A stretch of 63,394 nt of DNA, taken from positions 77,372 through 140,765 of the forward strand of contig PBIL01000011.1 of the NCBI GenBank assembly GCA_002720475.1. The letters are read 5' to 3'. The translations under genes were made by a program, and so were the position numbers. The notes beneath the pieces are model-generated. The model was not told the DNA's origin and searched no databases. It saw nothing but the letters and a program-made list of their open reading frames with translations. Shown here piece after piece: positions 62,779-63,394 of the stretch (the stretch's first letter is position 1; each line of letters opens with the position of its first letter). The stretch is from Roseovarius sp. (GTDB lineage: Bacteria; Pseudomonadota; Alphaproteobacteria; Rhodobacterales; Rhodobacteraceae).

Positions 62779-63394
62779 ATGCGCCTTCTCGTCTCCTTCA
62801 CCGCCCTGTTCCTGTCAGTCGTTCTCCTGCAGCTTTCCACCGGCGGGGTGGGTCCGCTCGACGCGCTTTCGGGCATCACGCTGGAGTTCACGACGGCGCA
62901 GATCGGCCTCCTGGGATCGGCGCATTTCGCAGGGTTCTTCATAGGCTGCTGGTTCGCGCCGCGGCTGATGGGCACGATCGGGCATTCCCGTGCCTTCGCC
63001 GCCTTCACCGCCGCCGGGGCCATCGGGTTACTCGCGCACATGATGGTGACGGACCCCTATGCCTGGGCGCTGATGCGGCTGGCCTCGGGGCTCTGCGTGG
63101 CGGGCTGCTACACGGTGATCGAGGCCTGGCTCCAGGCCAAGCTCACCAACGAGACGCGCGGGCGCGCGATGGGTGTCTACCGGGTGGTGGACATGGGTGC
63201 CTCGCTGGCCGCGCAGCTGCTCATCTCCGTGCTCTCTCCGGCCGCCTATTTCTCCTACAACCTCCTGGCCCTGCTGTGCTGCGCGGCGCTTCTGCCGCTG
63301 ACGCTCTCGCGCCTGCGCGAGCCCGAGACGCCCGCCGCCCCGCGCCTGCGCCCGATGCTGCTGGTGGCCTGCTCGCCGCTGGCCACGGCGGGGG
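62779..63394 (+). CDS. MFS permease (YcaD-like), partial at window edge
   Basis: 205 codons are inside the window; the gene runs off the end. Start ATG at 62779. Five to six membrane helices are visible, with MFS motifs LGSAHFAGFFIGCWFAPRLM and TVIEAWLQAKLTNETRGRAM, which match the YcaD group of uncharacterised transporters. Substrate unknown. Confidence 0.85.
   Translation, partial: MRLLVSFTALFLSVVLLQLSTGGVGPLDALSGITLEFTTAQIGLLGSAHFAGFFIGCWFAPRLMGTIGHSRAFAAFTAAGAIGLLAHMMVTDPYAWALMRLASGLCVAGCYTVIEAWLQAKLTNETRGRAMGVYRVVDMGASLAAQLLISVLSPAAYFSYNLLALLCCAALLPLTLSRLREPETPAAPRLRPMLLVACSPLATAG

Overview
The window is high-GC DNA (about 65-70% by eye) from an alphaproteobacterium, most probably the Roseobacter/Rhodobacter group of the Rhodobacteraceae. 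The basis is the gene families and their order: glpR next to glpDSTPQUVK, an ftsK-lolA neighbourhood, a bhcRABCD cluster, a free-standing bciA-type reductase, and Rhodobacteraceae-style palindromic repeats. No rRNA, tRNA, CRISPR array, transposase or phage gene was found. The first gene (GspC-like) and the last gene (MFS permease) run off the ends of the window.

Layout. 1-3.8 kb: GspC-like fragment, methyltransferase, EamA permease and a glycosyltransferase. 3.8-14.9 kb: a complete glycerol uptake and catabolism locus (glpK, ABC importer glpV-U-Q-P-T-S, glpD) under a divergent glpR. Its gaps are loaded with palindromic repeats, and a GIY-YIG nuclease gene bracketed by inverted repeats sits between glpQ and glpU. 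15-20 kb: a tightly overlapping operon fdhD-mobA-mobB-moeA (with an extra N-terminal domain)-bciA, linking molybdenum cofactor, formate dehydrogenase maturation and a bacteriochlorophyll-type reductase. 20-24.7 kb: azlCD, then DUF3572-HAD-EamA-mttB-like, the last interrupted by an amber codon. 24.7-33 kb: a diguanylate cyclase with degenerate receivers, an AraC regulator missing part of its second HTH, a Tat-exported cysteine hydrolase, mtnP, OmpA-like, AhpD-like, GNAT, CinA-like and map. 33-38.5 kb: two EamA permeases, a glycine-zipper lipoprotein, the queuosine precursor operon queC-D-E-F (queE carries an in-frame palindromic insertion) and slyD. 38.6-45 kb: free methionine sulfoxide reductase, thiolase, a STAS/kinase pair, gamma-glutamyltransferase, hspQ, an SLT-like lipoprotein and lolA.

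45-50 kb: a lower-GC islet (50-53% in two lines counted) with a 92-aa protein and a HEPN-like protein, wedged between lolA and ftsK, then dapC. 50-55.9 kb: a large exported protein with an RTX-type tail, murJ, a thioesterase and a membrane LytTR regulator. 55.9-61.4 kb: the beta-hydroxyaspartate cycle genes bhcD-C-B-A and divergent bhcR, which convert glyoxylate plus glycine to oxaloacetate. 61.4-63.4 kb: orphan ImuA-like protein, a frameshifted YceI gene and the MFS permease.

Physiologically this is a heterotroph that scavenges glycerol and glycolate/glyoxylate, with a hint of anoxygenic phototrophy from bciA. The least explained items are the repeat-bracketed GIY-YIG cassette, the HEPN pair, the in-frame repeat inside queE, and several lesions (mttB amber, AraC deletion, yceI frameshift).
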